NCBI RefSeq assembly: GCF_030581075.1
Contig: NZ_JAUQSW010000005.1
Location: forward strand, 248,001-312,000
Reading direction: 5' to 3'
DNA: 64,000 nucleotides
Source: Hymenobacter cheonanensis
GTDB lineage: Bacteria > Bacteroidota > Bacteroidia > Cytophagales > Hymenobacteraceae
The notes beneath the pieces were generated by a model. The model ran no database searches and was not told where the DNA came from. It worked only from the letters and a program-made list of their open reading frames with translations. Shown here in pieces: positions 42,116-51,018 of this stretch. Numbering within the stretch: the first letter of the stretch is position 1; every line of letters starts with the position of its first letter. A program made the position numbers and the translations under genes.

Positions 42116-42925
42116 TTATTTCCAGGCTTTTACTATCAGGCCGGTGCCCGAGTCGTGCGTGTTGCGCGCATCGAACCAGTTGAGCAGCAGGCAGAACGGA
42201 AAAACAATGGCGTAGTAAAAAGGCAGCAGCACGAAAAACCAGCGCGACTTGCCGAGCATCAGAATCGGGTACTTCATGCTGAGGCGCCACGACACCTGGC
42301 CGGGCTCGCCGTAGCTGTAGCGCGCCTCGATGCGCTCGAAGCCGGCGGTGCGCAGCTTCTGCTGAATTTCGTGGATGTTGTAGCCGTCGCGCACGTGCTC
42401 CTCAATAAAGCTTGTCTCCGAGTCGGCGTGCACATCGGAGCCGCCCTGGTCGCTAGGGGTCGAGATGAGCAGCATGCCGCCATCCTTGAGCGAGGTGTGG
42501 ATGTTACGAAACACCTCCACGTCTTCCAGAATGTGCTCCATTACATCCACCGCAATGGCCAGGTCGAAGGAATTGGGCTCCTGATAAAGCACCAGGTCCT
42601 GCACCGCAAACTGCACCTGCGGCCGGCCAATGGCCCGGAAGAAGTTGTTGGAGTCCATCACCTGCTCGTCCTTCACATCCACGGCCAGAATGTGCCACTG
42701 GCTGCTGAGGCTGCTGAGCCAATAGCTGTACTGGCCGTAGCCCGCCCCCGCGTCGAGGATGTTGAGCGGCTCGCGGGTGCGGCCCTTGGCCCACTGGCGC
42801 AGTTCGCGGTGCACGTGCCAGGTGCGTAGCAGCAGCAGGTCGAGCAGGTGGTAAAACAAGCGCCGCAGCCACGGCGAACGGTTGAAGACGTTGCCCAGGC
42901 TGCGCTTAATCGGGTCGTAGTACAA
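42116..42925 (-). CDS. Class I SAM-dependent methyltransferase with C-terminal hydrophobic helix
   Basis: 269 residues. Start codon TTG at 42925 (MYYDPIKRSLGN); an in-frame stop lies just upstream and no ATG precedes the SAM motif. LNILDAGAGYGQYSYWLSS binds SAM; IAVDVMEHILEDVEVF and LLISTPSDQGG follow, as in UbiE/COQ5-type enzymes. The C-terminal part has a membrane-type helix (FFVLLPFYYAIVFPFCLLL, about 233-251). Methyl acceptor unknown, perhaps lipid or quinone. Confidence 0.85.
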   Translation of the reverse strand: MYYDPIKRSLGNVFNRSPWLRRLFYHLLDLLLLRTWHVHRELRQWAKGRTREPLNILDAGAGYGQYSYWLSSLSSQWHILAVDVKDEQVMDSNNFFRAIGRPQVQFAVQDLVLYQEPNSFDLAIAVDVMEHILEDVEVFRNIHTSLKDGGMLLISTPSDQGGSDVHADSETSFIEEHVRDGYNIHEIQQKLRTAGFERIEARYSYGEPGQVSWRLSMKYPILMLGKSRWFFVLLPFYYAIVFPFCLLLNWFDARNTHDSGTGLIVKAWK

Positions 42926-42976
42926 GGGAAATTATAAATTAGGAAGTAGGAGTTGTGAATTGCTCTTTCCGCAATT

Positions 42977-43411
42977 CTAGTCCTCATCTCTAGGTTTGAA
43001 CAAGCGCGGGCGTGGGGCCTCGCTAGCCTCATCATCGTCATTTTGCTCGGGCGGCGCCGGCGGAATACCGAGCTGGCTGAGCACCGCATCCATATGGGCT
43101 GCGTAGGAGGCGCTGTCGTCGTGGAAAAACGTGAGTTCGGGCACCACCCGCACCTGGCTGCGAATGCGCTTGCCCAGCGCGAAGCGGATTTCCTTGGTGT
43201 GCTCCTTGATGGCAGCCAGACGCTCGGGCGCGTCGCTGCCGATGAGCAGGCTCAAATACACGCGGGCCACGGCCAGGTCGGGCGTCACCTTCACGGTGCT
43301 GATGCTGGGCACCAGCCCACCGCCCAGCAGGTGCGGCAGGTCGCGCTGCATCACCTGGGCCAGCTCCTGCTGCAGCAGGCTAGCCATCTTTTGTTGTCGT
43401 TTGCTTTCCAT
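42977..43411 (-). CDS. rbfA: Ribosome-binding factor A
   Basis: 144 residues, ATG 43411. KH-type RbfA fold: RQQKMASLLQQELAQVMQRD, the strand VKVTPDLAVARVYLSLL, and VPELTFFHDDSASYAAHMD. An acidic C-terminal tail of about 25 residues is added. It binds 30S subunits and helps 16S rRNA maturation. A -7 box is placed 18 bases upstream of its ATG. Confidence 0.95.
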   Translation of the reverse strand: MESKRQQKMASLLQQELAQVMQRDLPHLLGGGLVPSISTVKVTPDLAVARVYLSLLIGSDAPERLAAIKEHTKEIRFALGKRIRSQVRVVPELTFFHDDSASYAAHMDAVLSQLGIPPAPPEQNDDDEASEAPRPRLFKPRDED

Positions 43412-43428
43412 AACTTCTTGCTAAACCA

Positions 43429-43436
43429 CAAAGGTA
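43429..43436 (-). promoter_or_regulatory. -7 box for rbfA
   Basis: TACCTTTG on the minus strand, 17 bases upstream of the ATG at 43411. It divides the 245-bp space that also holds the start of the plus-strand membrane protein, whose own CACCTTTG is at 43626-43633. Confidence 0.6.
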
Positions 43437-43656
43437 CACCGCCCGGCAACGCCCGCCGTGCGCAGCCCGGCAAGTAAGCCAAGCAGCTTCGGGGGCAGCC
43501 GCGCAGGCTTTCGGCCCGCTACCGAGCGGCCGCTCCGGGCCCGCGCACTGAAATCTGCGCCACTGCCTGCCAACGCTAACGCTACCCTAGCGGCGATAGC
43601 CGCGGCAGCACGCGGTTTTCGCCCGCACCTTTGCGGGGCAAAACTCCTTTTTCATC

Positions 43657-45087
43657 GTGCTTCGCTTTTTCAAAAGCTCTCTGCCCGCCCAGTTACTGCT
43701 GCTGCTGGTGCTGGTGCTGGCCCTGCGGCTGCCGCTGCTGTGGCTCGGCGTGCCGCTGTCGGCGGCCGAGCTGCGCCTGCTGCTGCTCGGCGAGGGCGTG
43801 GCGGGCGGCGCCTGGCCCTACCGCGACCTCTACGATGGCACCGCCCCGCTGGCGGCCGCCGCTGCCGGCGTGCTTGAGCTGGCCTGGAACCGCCCGGTGC
43901 TGCTGTACCGGGCCGCCGCGCTGAGCCTGCTGCTGGTGCAGGCGCTGCGCTTCAACACGGTGCTCAACCGGGCCGATGTGCACCCCGAGCGCGGCTACCT
44001 GGCGGGCCTCACCTACCTGGCGGCGGCTAGCCTCACTACCGACCTCGATACGCTGTCGCCGCTGCTGCTGGGGCACACGTTTATCATCTTCGCCCTTAGT
44101 GCCTTGCTGCCCACCTCGCGTGAGGGCTACGACAACCGGCGGCTATTTCGGGCGGGTTTTTTAGTGGGGCTGGCGGCGCTGTGCTACCTGCCGCTAGCCT
44201 TCTTCGTGGGGCTGGGGCTGTTTGCGGTGCTCATTTTTGCGGCCAATTCGTTTCGGAGCGCGCTGCTGCTGGTGTGCGGGTTTTTGTCGCCTTATGCGCT
44301 GGTGGCCACCGTTTTTCTCTACGTGGGCGCGCTGCCCAACTTTGCCAGCATGCACCTGGAGCGCGGCTTGAGCCTGCCCGTGGCCGCTACCGATGGCCTG
44401 CCGCCCGCCGTGGCCTGGCCGCTGCTGGCCGGGGGCGGGGGGCTGCTGGCGCTAGGGCTGCTGCGCGCGGGTAGCACGGCGCTGGGCCTGGTATTTCAAA
44501 GCAAGTTCCGGCAGCTGATGCTGGTGTGGCTGCTGGTGGCAGTGGCGGTGCTGGCTGTTGGGCGCGGGCTGGCGCCGGGCTCGCTGCTGCTGCTACTACC
44601 GCCGCTTTCCTACTTCGGCTTGTATTTGTGGCAGCAATTGCCGGGGCGGGCGGGGTGGCTGCCCGAGCTGCTGTTTGTGGTGCTGCTGGGTTTGGTGGTG
44701 GTGCTGCGCTACCGCGACCTGGTGCCGGGGCTGCCCCGCTTACTGCGCCTGCCGCCTGAAAGTGCCTTTGCCCCGCAGCCCAACCCGGCGTATCGGCGCC
44801 TGGTGGCGGGCCGGCCGCTGCTGGTGCTAGGCCCCGACCGCCGCGCCTACCTGGCGCACCCCGCCGCCCGCCCGTATCTCGACTGGCCCCTGGCTGAGGC
44901 CGATTTTGGCCACCTCAATGAGTACGTGGCCGTGGTGCGCATCGGCCGCACGCTGGGCCCGCAGCCCCCGGCCTACGTGCTCGACCAGAACCACCTGCTG
45001 CCCCGCCTGCGCCATCTGCTGCCCCAGGTGTTCGGCCATTACGAGCCGGTGCCCGGCGTGCCGGATGCCTATGAGCTGCGAAAATGA
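43657..45087 (+). CDS. Multi-spanning membrane protein of unknown function
   Basis: 476 residues; the start codon is GTG at 43657. About ten membrane helices, Leu-rich throughout (LLLLLVLVLALRLPLLWLG, SLTTDLDTLSPLLLGHTFI, FLVGLAALCYLPLAFFVGLGLF…). A DRD/RD motif (YRDLYDGTAP, residues 54-63) after helix 1 resembles that of some GT-C glycosyltransferase-like proteins. The C-terminal 110 residues are soluble (AYRRLVAGRPLLVLGPD). I do not assign a function. The 3' end shares a bidirectional terminator with tatC. Confidence 0.72.
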   Translation: MLRFFKSSLPAQLLLLLVLVLALRLPLLWLGVPLSAAELRLLLLGEGVAGGAWPYRDLYDGTAPLAAAAAGVLELAWNRPVLLYRAAALSLLLVQALRFNTVLNRADVHPERGYLAGLTYLAAASLTTDLDTLSPLLLGHTFIIFALSALLPTSREGYDNRRLFRAGFLVGLAALCYLPLAFFVGLGLFAVLIFAANSFRSALLLVCGFLSPYALVATVFLYVGALPNFASMHLERGLSLPVAATDGLPPAVAWPLLAGGGGLLALGLLRAGSTALGLVFQSKFRQLMLVWLLVAVAVLAVGRGLAPGSLLLLLPPLSYFGLYLWQQLPGRAGWLPELLFVVLLGLVVVLRYRDLVPGLPRLLRLPPESAFAPQPNPAYRRLVAGRPLLVLGPDRRAYLAHPAARPYLDWPLAEADFGHLNEYVAVVRIGRTLGPQPPAYVLDQNHLLPRLRHLLPQVFGHYEPVPGVPDAYELRK

Positions 45088-45149
45088 TTGCGCCAGCATA
45101 TGAGTTAAAAGTATGTTCTACCTCACTTAACGCAAATGCTTTAAGCATA

Positions 45150-45188
45150 AAAAAGCCCCGCCGAACCTGGGTTCGACGGGGCTTTTTT
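45150..45188. terminator. Bidirectional terminator
   Basis: AGCCCCG and CGGGGCT with inner stem CGAACC/GGTTCG, flanked by A and T runs, between convergent genes (membrane protein and tatC). Confidence 0.88.
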
Positions 45189-45201
45189 ATTAATCTAAGG
45201 T

Positions 45202-46086
45202 TTAGGCAGCGGGCCCGTTGTTTTGCACGGCTAGCTCCTGGTTGAGCCGGGCGGTGCTGTTGCGGCGCACCACGCGGGCAATGTGAATGCTAAGCTCGTA
45301 GAGCAGCAGAATGGGAATGGTAACGATAATCTGGGCCGAGATGTCGGGCGGCGTGATGATGGCCGCGATGATGAGAATGACCACAATGGCGTGCTTGCGG
45401 TAGAGCGTCATCAGCTCGGGCGTTACGAGGCCGGCTTTGGCCAGGAAAAACACTATCATGGGCAGTTCAAACACGAAGGCGCACGATACCGTCATGGTTG
45501 TGAGCGTGCTCAGGTAGCTCTGCAAGTCAATCTGGTTCTGGATGGTAGCATCGACGGTGTACGAAGCCAGGAAGTTGATACTCAGCGGTGCGGCGATGTA
45601 GTAGCCGAACAGCAAACCCAGAATGAACAGCACGGAAACGAAGAACACAGCGCCCCGCGAATTGGCTCGCTCGTGTGGGTAGAGGCCGGGTTTCACGAAA
45701 CGCCATAATTCCCAGAATAAATAAGGAAACGACAGGCAGATGCCCACAATAAACGAGGTGCTGATGTGCATGGTCAGCTGCCCGCTCATCTCACGGTTCT
45801 GGATGATGAAGTTGACCTGGTTATCGCAGGGCGTAACGGAGCCAAACATGTTGCCGATTTTGCAAAACGTTTGGTAGGTCCAGAAATCGGAGCGCGAGGG
45901 GCCTAGTATCAGGTCGTGAAACAGGAATTGCTTGTTGAAAAACGCGACCAGCGAAAACACCACCACCGCGATGGCCGCCCGAATGATGTGCCAGCGTAGC
46001 GCCTCCAGATGGTCGATAAAAGACATCTCCGCTTCGCCTTCGGCGGCGGCGCGGTTCTGCTGAAATTTTTGAGTGGGGGAGGCCAA
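45202..46086 (-). CDS. tatC: Sec-independent protein translocase TatC
   Basis: 294 residues if the TTG at 46086 is used; the only in-frame ATG (46026, MSFIDHLEALRWHI) would give 274. I prefer the longer form since the lead (EGEAE) resembles N-termini of Bacteroidota TatC. Six helices and the conserved MSFIDHLEALRW, PFIVGICLSFPYLFWELWRFVKPGLYPHER-like region (read FIVGICLSFPYLF and WRFVKPGLYPHE) are present, and the C-terminal helix reads IIVTIPILLLYELSI. It forms the receptor of the twin-arginine pathway. No tatA is adjacent. The upstream side is a palindromic element. Confidence 0.93.
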   Translation of the reverse strand: MASPTQKFQQNRAAAEGEAEMSFIDHLEALRWHIIRAAIAVVVFSLVAFFNKQFLFHDLILGPSRSDFWTYQTFCKIGNMFGSVTPCDNQVNFIIQNREMSGQLTMHISTSFIVGICLSFPYLFWELWRFVKPGLYPHERANSRGAVFFVSVLFILGLLFGYYIAAPLSINFLASYTVDATIQNQIDLQSYLSTLTTMTVSCAFVFELPMIVFFLAKAGLVTPELMTLYRKHAIVVILIIAAIITPPDISAQIIVTIPILLLYELSIHIARVVRRNSTARLNQELAVQNNGPAA

Positions 46087-46120
46087 AGCTTGAGTAATGA
46101 ATAAGTTAATAATCTGTTTT

Positions 46121-46228
46121 CATTGCGAGCGCAACGAAGTGGAGCGCGGCAATCTTTCCTTTTCGCTAGGAGTACTAATCCAACGACAAGGAAGGATTGC
46201 CGCGCTCCACTTCGTTGCGCTCGCAATG
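46121..46228. repeat. Palindromic element, CATTGCGAGCGCAACGAAG family
   Basis: Near-perfect arms of about 40 bp (46121-46160 and 46188-46228) enclose a 27-bp loop and begin CATTGCGAGCGCAACGAAG. It lies between tatC and glyA. A looser relative is at 53465-53570. Confidence 0.88.
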
Positions 46229-46275
46229 ACAAACGGCTGATATGCGGCTCGACCGCCTAGCAGCCTTGTACGGCT

Positions 46276-47583
46276 TTAGGCCTGAAACAGCGGGTAGCCT
46301 TGCAGCCACTCGTTCACCTGCTGGCGCACGCCGCTGAGGCGGCTAGGGTCGGCGTGGTGGGTGAGGGCCTCGTCGATAAGCTCCACAATGCGCGTCATGT
46401 CGGCTTCGACCAGGCCGCGGGTAGTTACGGCGGCCGAGCCAATGCGGATGCCGCTCGTCACGAAAGGCGACTTATCGTCGAAAGGCACCATATTTTTGTT
46501 GATGGTGATATCGGCCTGCACCAAAGTGTTCTCGGCCAGCTTGCCGGTGAGGCCTTTCGAGCGCAGGTCAATCAGCATCAAGTGGTTGTCGGTGCCGCCT
46601 GAAATAATATCGTAGCCGCGGTTCAGGAATTCCTTGGCCAGCGCCTGGGCGTTTTTCTGCACCTGGTGCACGTAGCGGGTGTAGCCCTCGCCCAACGCCT
46701 CGCCAAAGGCGATGGCCTTGGCCGCAATCACGTGCTCCAGGGGCCCGCCCTGCGTGCCGGGGAAAACGCCCGAGTCGAGCAGCGCCGACATGGGGCGGAT
46801 TTCGCCCTTCGGCGTCTTCAGGCCAAACGGATTATCGAAGTCCTGGCCCAGCATGATGAGGCCGCCGCGCGGGCCGCGCAGGGTTTTGTGCGTAGTGGTG
46901 GTTACGATGTGGCAGTGCTCGAAGGGCGAGTTGAGCAAGCCCTTGGCGATGAGGCCGCTAGGGTGCGAAATGTCGGCCAGCAGCAGGGCGCCCACCTCAT
47001 CGGCGGCGCGGCGCAGGGCGGCGTAGTTCCAGTCGCGCGAGTAGGCCGAGGCCCCGCAGATAATCATTTTGGGGCGCTCGCGGCGGGCGGTTTCAATCAC
47101 CTTGTCCCAGTCGATGAGGCCGGTTTCCTTCTCCACGCCATAGAAACTAGGCTGGTAGAGCTTGCCCGAAAAATTGACCGCCGAGCCGTGGGTGAGGTGC
47201 CCGCCGTGGCTGAGGTCGAAGCCCAGAATTTTATCGCCGGGGTTGAGGCAGGCCAGCATCACGGCCGCGTTGGCCTGCGCGCCCGAGTGGGGCTGCACGT
47301 TGGCCCAAGCCACGCCAAACAGCTCTTTCACGCGGTCGATGGCTAGCTGCTCTACCTGGTCAACTACTTCGCAGCCACCGTAGTAGCGCTTGCCGGGCAG
47401 GCCCTCGGCGTACTTGTTGGTGAGCACCGAGCCTTGCGCCTCCATCACCTGGTCGGAGACATAATTTTCGGAGGCAATCAGCTCCAGGCCGTGGGTTTGG
47501 CGCTGGCGCTCCTGCGCAATGAGGTCGAAAATGGCGGTGTCGCGCCCGGCGGCAACGGCGGAGGTGGGGGCAGTGGCTTGCAT
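46276..47583 (-). CDS. glyA: Serine hydroxymethyltransferase
   Basis: 435 residues, ATG 47583. Full-length SHMT: NLASENY-type start ([20 protein letters not shown]), [13 protein letters not shown], the PLP-lysine motif [14 protein letters not shown], and [15 protein letters not shown]. It converts serine and tetrahydrofolate to glycine and methylene-tetrahydrofolate in the cytoplasm. A -7 box TACTTTTG ends five bases before the ATG, so the mRNA is probably leaderless. Confidence 0.97.
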   Translation of the reverse strand: MQATAPTSAVAAGRDTAIFDLIAQERQRQTHGLELIASENYVSDQVMEAQGSVLTNKYAEGLPGKRYYGGCEVVDQVEQLAIDRVKELFGVAWANVQPHSGAQANAAVMLACLNPGDKILGFDLSHGGHLTHGSAVNFSGKLYQPSFYGVEKETGLIDWDKVIETARRERPKMIICGASAYSRDWNYAALRRAADEVGALLLADISHPSGLIAKGLLNSPFEHCHIVTTTTHKTLRGPRGGLIMLGQDFDNPFGLKTPKGEIRPMSALLDSGVFPGTQGGPLEHVIAAKAIAFGEALGEGYTRYVHQVQKNAQALAKEFLNRGYDIISGGTDNHLMLIDLRSKGLTGKLAENTLVQADITINKNMVPFDDKSPFVTSGIRIGSAAVTTRGLVEADMTRIVELIDEALTHHADPSRLSGVRQQVNEWLQGYPLFQA

Positions 47584-47588
47584 GGCCT

Positions 47589-47596
47589 CAAAAGTA
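47589..47596 (-). promoter_or_regulatory. -7 box immediately before glyA
   Basis: TACTTTTG fits TAnnTTTG. Five bases (47584-47588) separate it from the ATG at 47583. Confidence 0.6.
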
Positions 47597-47668
47597 CGAC
47601 CGGCTACCCTAGTGTTCGGTAGCGTTCCTTCGCGGTGGCGGGCCGCTCATGGGTTGGCCACTTTCGGT

Positions 47669-48250
47669 ATGACCCAGGAAAAGCTCGTCTTGTTTTTGCA
47701 GCGCACGGCCCACCTCACGGCCGGGCAGGCCCTGGCCATTGCGGCTGAGTTTGAGCCAGTGCGCCTGCGCAAGCACGATTTTTTGCTGCAAGCCGGCACG
47801 GTGAGCGACGACTATCTTTTTCTGGAAGCGGGCCTGCTGCGCGCGTTTGCCTACGACCCGGCGGGGCACGACGTCACCACCGGGTTTTATGCGCCGGGCG
47901 AGGTGGTGTTTGAGGTCGCGTCGTTTTTTCAGCGCACGCCCTCGCTGGAGTATATGCAGGCGCTGGCCGACTGCACGGGCTGGCGCCTCACGTTTGCGCA
48001 GCTCAATGCCCTGTTTCACGCCCGGCCCGAGTTTCGCGAGTTTGGGCGGGCGGTGCTGGTGCGGGGCTTCGCCGCCCTCAAAACCCGCATGCTGGCTACT
48101 ATCACCGAGCCCGCCGCGGCCCGCTACGAGCACCTGCTGCGGGCTAGCCCCGAGGTGGGGCAGCACGCGCCGCTCAAGCACATTGCCTCGTACCTGGGCA
48201 TCACCGACACGTCGCTGAGTCGCCTTCGCAAGGCGCTGGTGCAGAAGTAA
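47669..48250 (+). CDS. Crp/Fnr-family transcription regulator
   Basis: 193 residues from ATG 47669. An N-terminal cyclic-nucleotide-binding-like barrel (RLRKHDFLLQAGTVSDDYLFLEAGLLRAF … TGFYAPGEVVFEVASFF) lacks the Arg-Ser pair of real cAMP binding, and the C-terminal winged helix is short (HAPLKHIASYLGITDTSLSRLRKALVQK). This is the common Bacteroidota form without a known ligand. It is divergent from glyA; target unknown. Confidence 0.88.
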   Translation: MTQEKLVLFLQRTAHLTAGQALAIAAEFEPVRLRKHDFLLQAGTVSDDYLFLEAGLLRAFAYDPAGHDVTTGFYAPGEVVFEVASFFQRTPSLEYMQALADCTGWRLTFAQLNALFHARPEFREFGRAVLVRGFAALKTRMLATITEPAAARYEHLLRASPEVGQHAPLKHIASYLGITDTSLSRLRKALVQK

Positions 48251-48345
48251 AAAAGAATAGGTAGGGCGACGCATTTCCTGCCAAATGGCAAGAGAAGAGG
48301 CTAGGGGCCGCTGGTTCCTTTGCAGGGCAACTTTTCAACTCGCCC

Positions 48346-49059
48346 ATGCTACCGACCCTGCCGCTCTGGCTTTACCTGCTTTTTGGCCTGACTACTGCGC
48401 TGGCAGTGGGCCTGTTTTACCTGGCGGCCCACCGCTCGGGCCGGGCGCTGGCCGTGGTGCTGGCCTGGCTGCTGGTGCAAAGCGCGTTGTCGCTCAGTGG
48501 GTTCTATACCGTTACTACGGCGATGCCCCCGCGGCTGGCGTTTGCGTTGGGGCCGCCGCTGCTACTGCTGCTGAGCCGTCTGGCCACGGCGCGGGGCCGG
48601 GCTTTTCTGGCCAGTCTGCGGCTTGCTATGCTCACGCTGCTGCACGTGGTGCGGCTGCCCGTCGAGCTAGGGCTGTATGGCTTGTTTTTGCACGGCGCCG
48701 TGCCCCGCATCATGACCTTCGAGGGTGGCAACTGGGACATCCTGATGGGCCTGAGCGCACCGCTGCTGTACTGGCTGGTGCGGCGCCAGCGGGTGGGCCG
48801 CTGGGGGCTAGTGGGCTGGAATGTGCTGGGGCTAGGCCTGCTCAGCAATATTGTGGCGGTGGCGGTGCTCTCGGCGCCCTCGCCGGTGCAGCGCCTAGCC
48901 TTCGAGCAGCCCAATGTGGCGTTGCTGCACTTTCCGTTTGGCTGGCTGCCCGCCGTGCTGGTGCCGCTGGTGCTGCTGGCGCACGTGGCGGCTTTGTGGC
49001 AGCTGCTGGGCAAAAGCGCGCTGTTGCAGAGGGCCCGCCCGGCTAGCCCCATCGCTTAG
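48346..49059 (+). CDS. Multi-spanning membrane protein, unknown
   Basis: 237 residues, ATG 48346. About seven membrane helices (WLYLLFGLTTALAVGLFYLAA, ALAVVLAWLLVQSAL, LAMLTLLHVVRLPVELGLYGLFL, LLVPLVLLAHVAALWQLL). A short charged loop contains TFEGGNWDILMG. No family recognised. Its stop overlaps the end of the convergent phosphatase gene by four bases. Confidence 0.7.
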   Translation: MLPTLPLWLYLLFGLTTALAVGLFYLAAHRSGRALAVVLAWLLVQSALSLSGFYTVTTAMPPRLAFALGPPLLLLLSRLATARGRAFLASLRLAMLTLLHVVRLPVELGLYGLFLHGAVPRIMTFEGGNWDILMGLSAPLLYWLVRRQRVGRWGLVGWNVLGLGLLSNIVAVAVLSAPSPVQRLAFEQPNVALLHFPFGWLPAVLVPLVLLAHVAALWQLLGKSALLQRARPASPIA

Positions 49060-49763
49060 CGTTTAGCAATGGAATAGTCTTCTTCGCGGTTCTCGACCAG
49101 GTGCAGCTGCCAGGTGTCGAGGTCGAGGGCGGCCAGGTGGCGCAGCTCGGGGTTGAGGCGAAAGGCGCAGCCGGTGTCGAGGCCGATGGCCCCGGCGCGG
49201 GCCGCCACGCTAGCCTGTACCTCGGCTACGGGTGTGGGCACGTGGCCGTGCAGCAGGCGCCGGCCGGCCAGCCGCGAGGGGTCAAACACGAAGTTCCTGG
49301 TGTAGAGAATACTGTGTGTATCCTGCTGCATCTTATCGGGCGGCAGGGCAAAATCGAAGCCGGCGTGTACGAGTACAAAGTCGGGCAGCTCCAGGGTAAG
49401 CGGCAGGGCGGCCATCCAGCGCACGTACTGCGCCGGAATATCGGCCGCCCGGGCCACGCCGAAGCTGGCCAGGGTCATGGCGCGCTCGGCCGCCAGCTTC
49501 CACATATCGTTGGCATTGGGCGTGCCGTGGATGGTGGCCAGCAGCTCGTGCTCGTGGTTGCCGCGCAGGCACTGCACCTGGTAGCCAAAGTCTTGCAGCT
49601 GCATAATATAGTCGAGCACGCCCCGGCTGTCGGGGCCCTTATTCACGTAGTCGCCCAGCAAGTACAGGTGGTCGGCGGGGCGCAGGTGCAGCTCCTGCTC
49701 CACGAGGTAGCGGAAGGTGCGCAGGCAGCCGTGCAGGTCGGTGGCGGCAAAGCGGCGGGACAT
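49056..49763 (-). CDS. Serine/threonine-type metallophosphatase (PP2A/PrpA-like)
   Basis: 235 residues, ATG 49763. PPP-family blocks: ATDLHGC (D8, H10), GDYVNKGPDS, LRGNHEHE, and a later LVHAGF and LHGHVP. It matches small bacterial phosphatases such as E. coli PrpA. Cytoplasmic. Convergent with the upstream membrane protein. Confidence 0.9.
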   Translation of the reverse strand: MSRRFAATDLHGCLRTFRYLVEQELHLRPADHLYLLGDYVNKGPDSRGVLDYIMQLQDFGYQVQCLRGNHEHELLATIHGTPNANDMWKLAAERAMTLASFGVARAADIPAQYVRWMAALPLTLELPDFVLVHAGFDFALPPDKMQQDTHSILYTRNFVFDPSRLAGRRLLHGHVPTPVAEVQASVAARAGAIGLDTGCAFRLNPELRHLAALDLDTWQLHLVENREEDYSIAKR

Positions 49764-49837
49764 CTCTTTTAATTATGAATTAGAAATTATGAATTATGAA
49801 TTGGGTTAACCCGGAATAAACGGAAATGAGCGCGCGC

Positions 49838-49876
49838 AAAAAAGCCCCGGCCGGGAGGGACACGGGGCTTTTTGCT
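49838..49876 (-). terminator. Terminator after the small hydrophilic gene
   Basis: AAAAAAGCCCCG … CGGGGCTTTTT around a GC-rich loop (49850-49862). On the minus strand it lies 14 bp after the stop of the 70-residue gene. Confidence 0.8.
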
Positions 49877-49889
49877 TTTTTAACTTGGG

Positions 49890-50102
49890 TTAGGCGTAGC
49901 TGCCTTTGCCGTTGTCGGGCTTGTTGTGGCCGCGGTTGGGGTGCGTGGTGCCGGCATCCTGGGCCTCGTCTTCGAGGCGCTCTTCGGTAGCCTCATCAAG
50001 GCTGCCGGCGGGCAGCGCGTCGGCTTTGGGATGCTCGGGCAGGCCGGCCTCATTTTTATTGGTCTGCGACTGTTTGTTCTGCTCAGTGTGGTGGGTGGCC
50101 AT
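49890..50102 (-). CDS. Small hydrophilic acidic protein
   Basis: 70 residues, ATG 50102. No hydrophobic stretch; enriched in Gln, Asn, Glu and Asp (KQSQTNKNEAGLPEHP), predicted disordered. The C-terminus DEAQDAGTTHPNRGHNK matches the end of a disrupted gene 54 bp upstream (TEKRLQQDAQDAPVTHPNRH), so the two are paralogues. A terminator follows. Function unknown; stress-associated small proteins look like this, which is only a guess. Confidence 0.65.
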   Translation of the reverse strand: MATHHTEQNKQSQTNKNEAGLPEHPKADALPAGSLDEATEERLEDEAQDAGTTHPNRGHNKPDNGKGSYA

Positions 50103-50155
50103 GGGAAAAGGAGTTTAGCAGTGAGTTAAAAAATAGCGCCGGCCCGGCTAGGCGC

Positions 50156-50329
50156 CTAGTGGCGGTTGGGGTGCGTTACGGGAGCGTCCTGCGCATCTTG
50201 CTGCAAGCGCTTCTCGGTTTTTTCGTCGCGCCCGGCGTCGTTGTCTTCGCCAGTGCCAGCGGCTTGCTTGGCTACGTTGGGGCCGCCCTAGTGCGATTCG
50301 CCCTGCTTGTTTGCTTTATGGTCTGCCAT
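50156..50329 (-). pseudogene. Paralogue of the small hydrophilic gene, interrupted by an in-frame TAG
   Basis: 58 codons from ATG 50329 to TAG 50156-50158. Codons 1-13 read MADHKANKQGESH, then TAG at 50288-50290, then the frame continues GGPNVAKQAAGTGEDNDAG and TEKRLQQDAQDAPVTHPNRH to the final stop. The second half is clearly related to the 70-residue gene just downstream. Explanations are recent gene decay, a sequencing error, or stop read-through. Confidence 0.6.
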
Positions 50330-50419
50330 GATTGAAAAAAATTACAAATTAGAAATAAGGCATTGGCAGATTTGAGCCAGGGAATTTCCGATAGCCCCAG
50401 CCTGCCAACGGGTAGTCTA

Positions 50420-50941
50420 TTAAAATCCTTGGTCGATAGCCGAGTCCTGGGCGCCGGGGTCAGTAAGCTCGGCATTGGTATCGGTACCCGTTGCGGGCTG
50501 CTGGGGCCTGGGTGCCATCTGGCCCATGCCTACGTGCGAGTTGCGGTCCTTCATTTCGTCGGGGCCTTTGCGCAGGTCGTCAGCCTCCAGCTCATCAACG
50601 GGGCCACGGTGGGGGCGGTGGCCGTCTTCGTCGCGCTCGTCGTCGGGGCTGGGCAGGTCCTGGTCGCGGCGCTGGTCGGCGCCCTCGGCGGCGGTGCGCA
50701 TGTTATCGCCGGGCTGCTTGTCGTCGGGGCTGTCGGTGGGGGCATTCATGGCCACGGCCGTAATGCCCTCGCTGCTATCGGTGCCAAAGCCTTCCTTGCC
50801 ATCGCGGTTGCCGAAGCCGCCGCGGGCTTTCTCATTTTTGGGCGGGTCGGCATTGGGAATGCGCAGGCCGGCGGCAAATTCTTCTTCGGTGGTATCGTCG
50901 TTGATGACGCGGATGGGACGGTTGTTCGGGTCGACTGACAT
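50420..50941 (-). CDS. Disordered acidic protein
   Basis: 173 residues from ATG 50941 (MSVDPNNRPIRVINDDTTEEE). An N-terminal 25-residue strand-like start leads to a long Asp/Glu/Gly/Pro-rich chain (SPDDERDEDGHRPHRGP, ELEADDLRKGPDEMKDRN). There are no hydrophobic cores or Cys. It resembles hypothetical acidic proteins found near small stress-type genes in Bacteroidota. Together with the two small genes before it, it forms a patch of disordered proteins. Confidence 0.6.
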   Translation of the reverse strand: MSVDPNNRPIRVINDDTTEEEFAAGLRIPNADPPKNEKARGGFGNRDGKEGFGTDSSEGITAVAMNAPTDSPDDKQPGDNMRTAAEGADQRRDQDLPSPDDERDEDGHRPHRGPVDELEADDLRKGPDEMKDRNSHVGMGQMAPRPQQPATGTDTNAELTDPGAQDSAIDQGF

Positions 50942-51005
50942 AAAGAAGGAAAAGCTAAGCAATTGGTAGAGGGGTTTACTTAGGTTTGCCCGTTTGGGTT
51001 TACCG

Positions 51006-51013
51006 TACCTTTG
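51006..51013 (+). promoter_or_regulatory. -7 box immediately before rsmI
   Basis: TACCTTTG fits TAnnTTTG. Five bases separate it from ATG 51019. TTTG at 50985-50988 is 17 bases upstream, close to a -33 element. Confidence 0.65.
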
Positions 51014-51018
51014 CCGTC

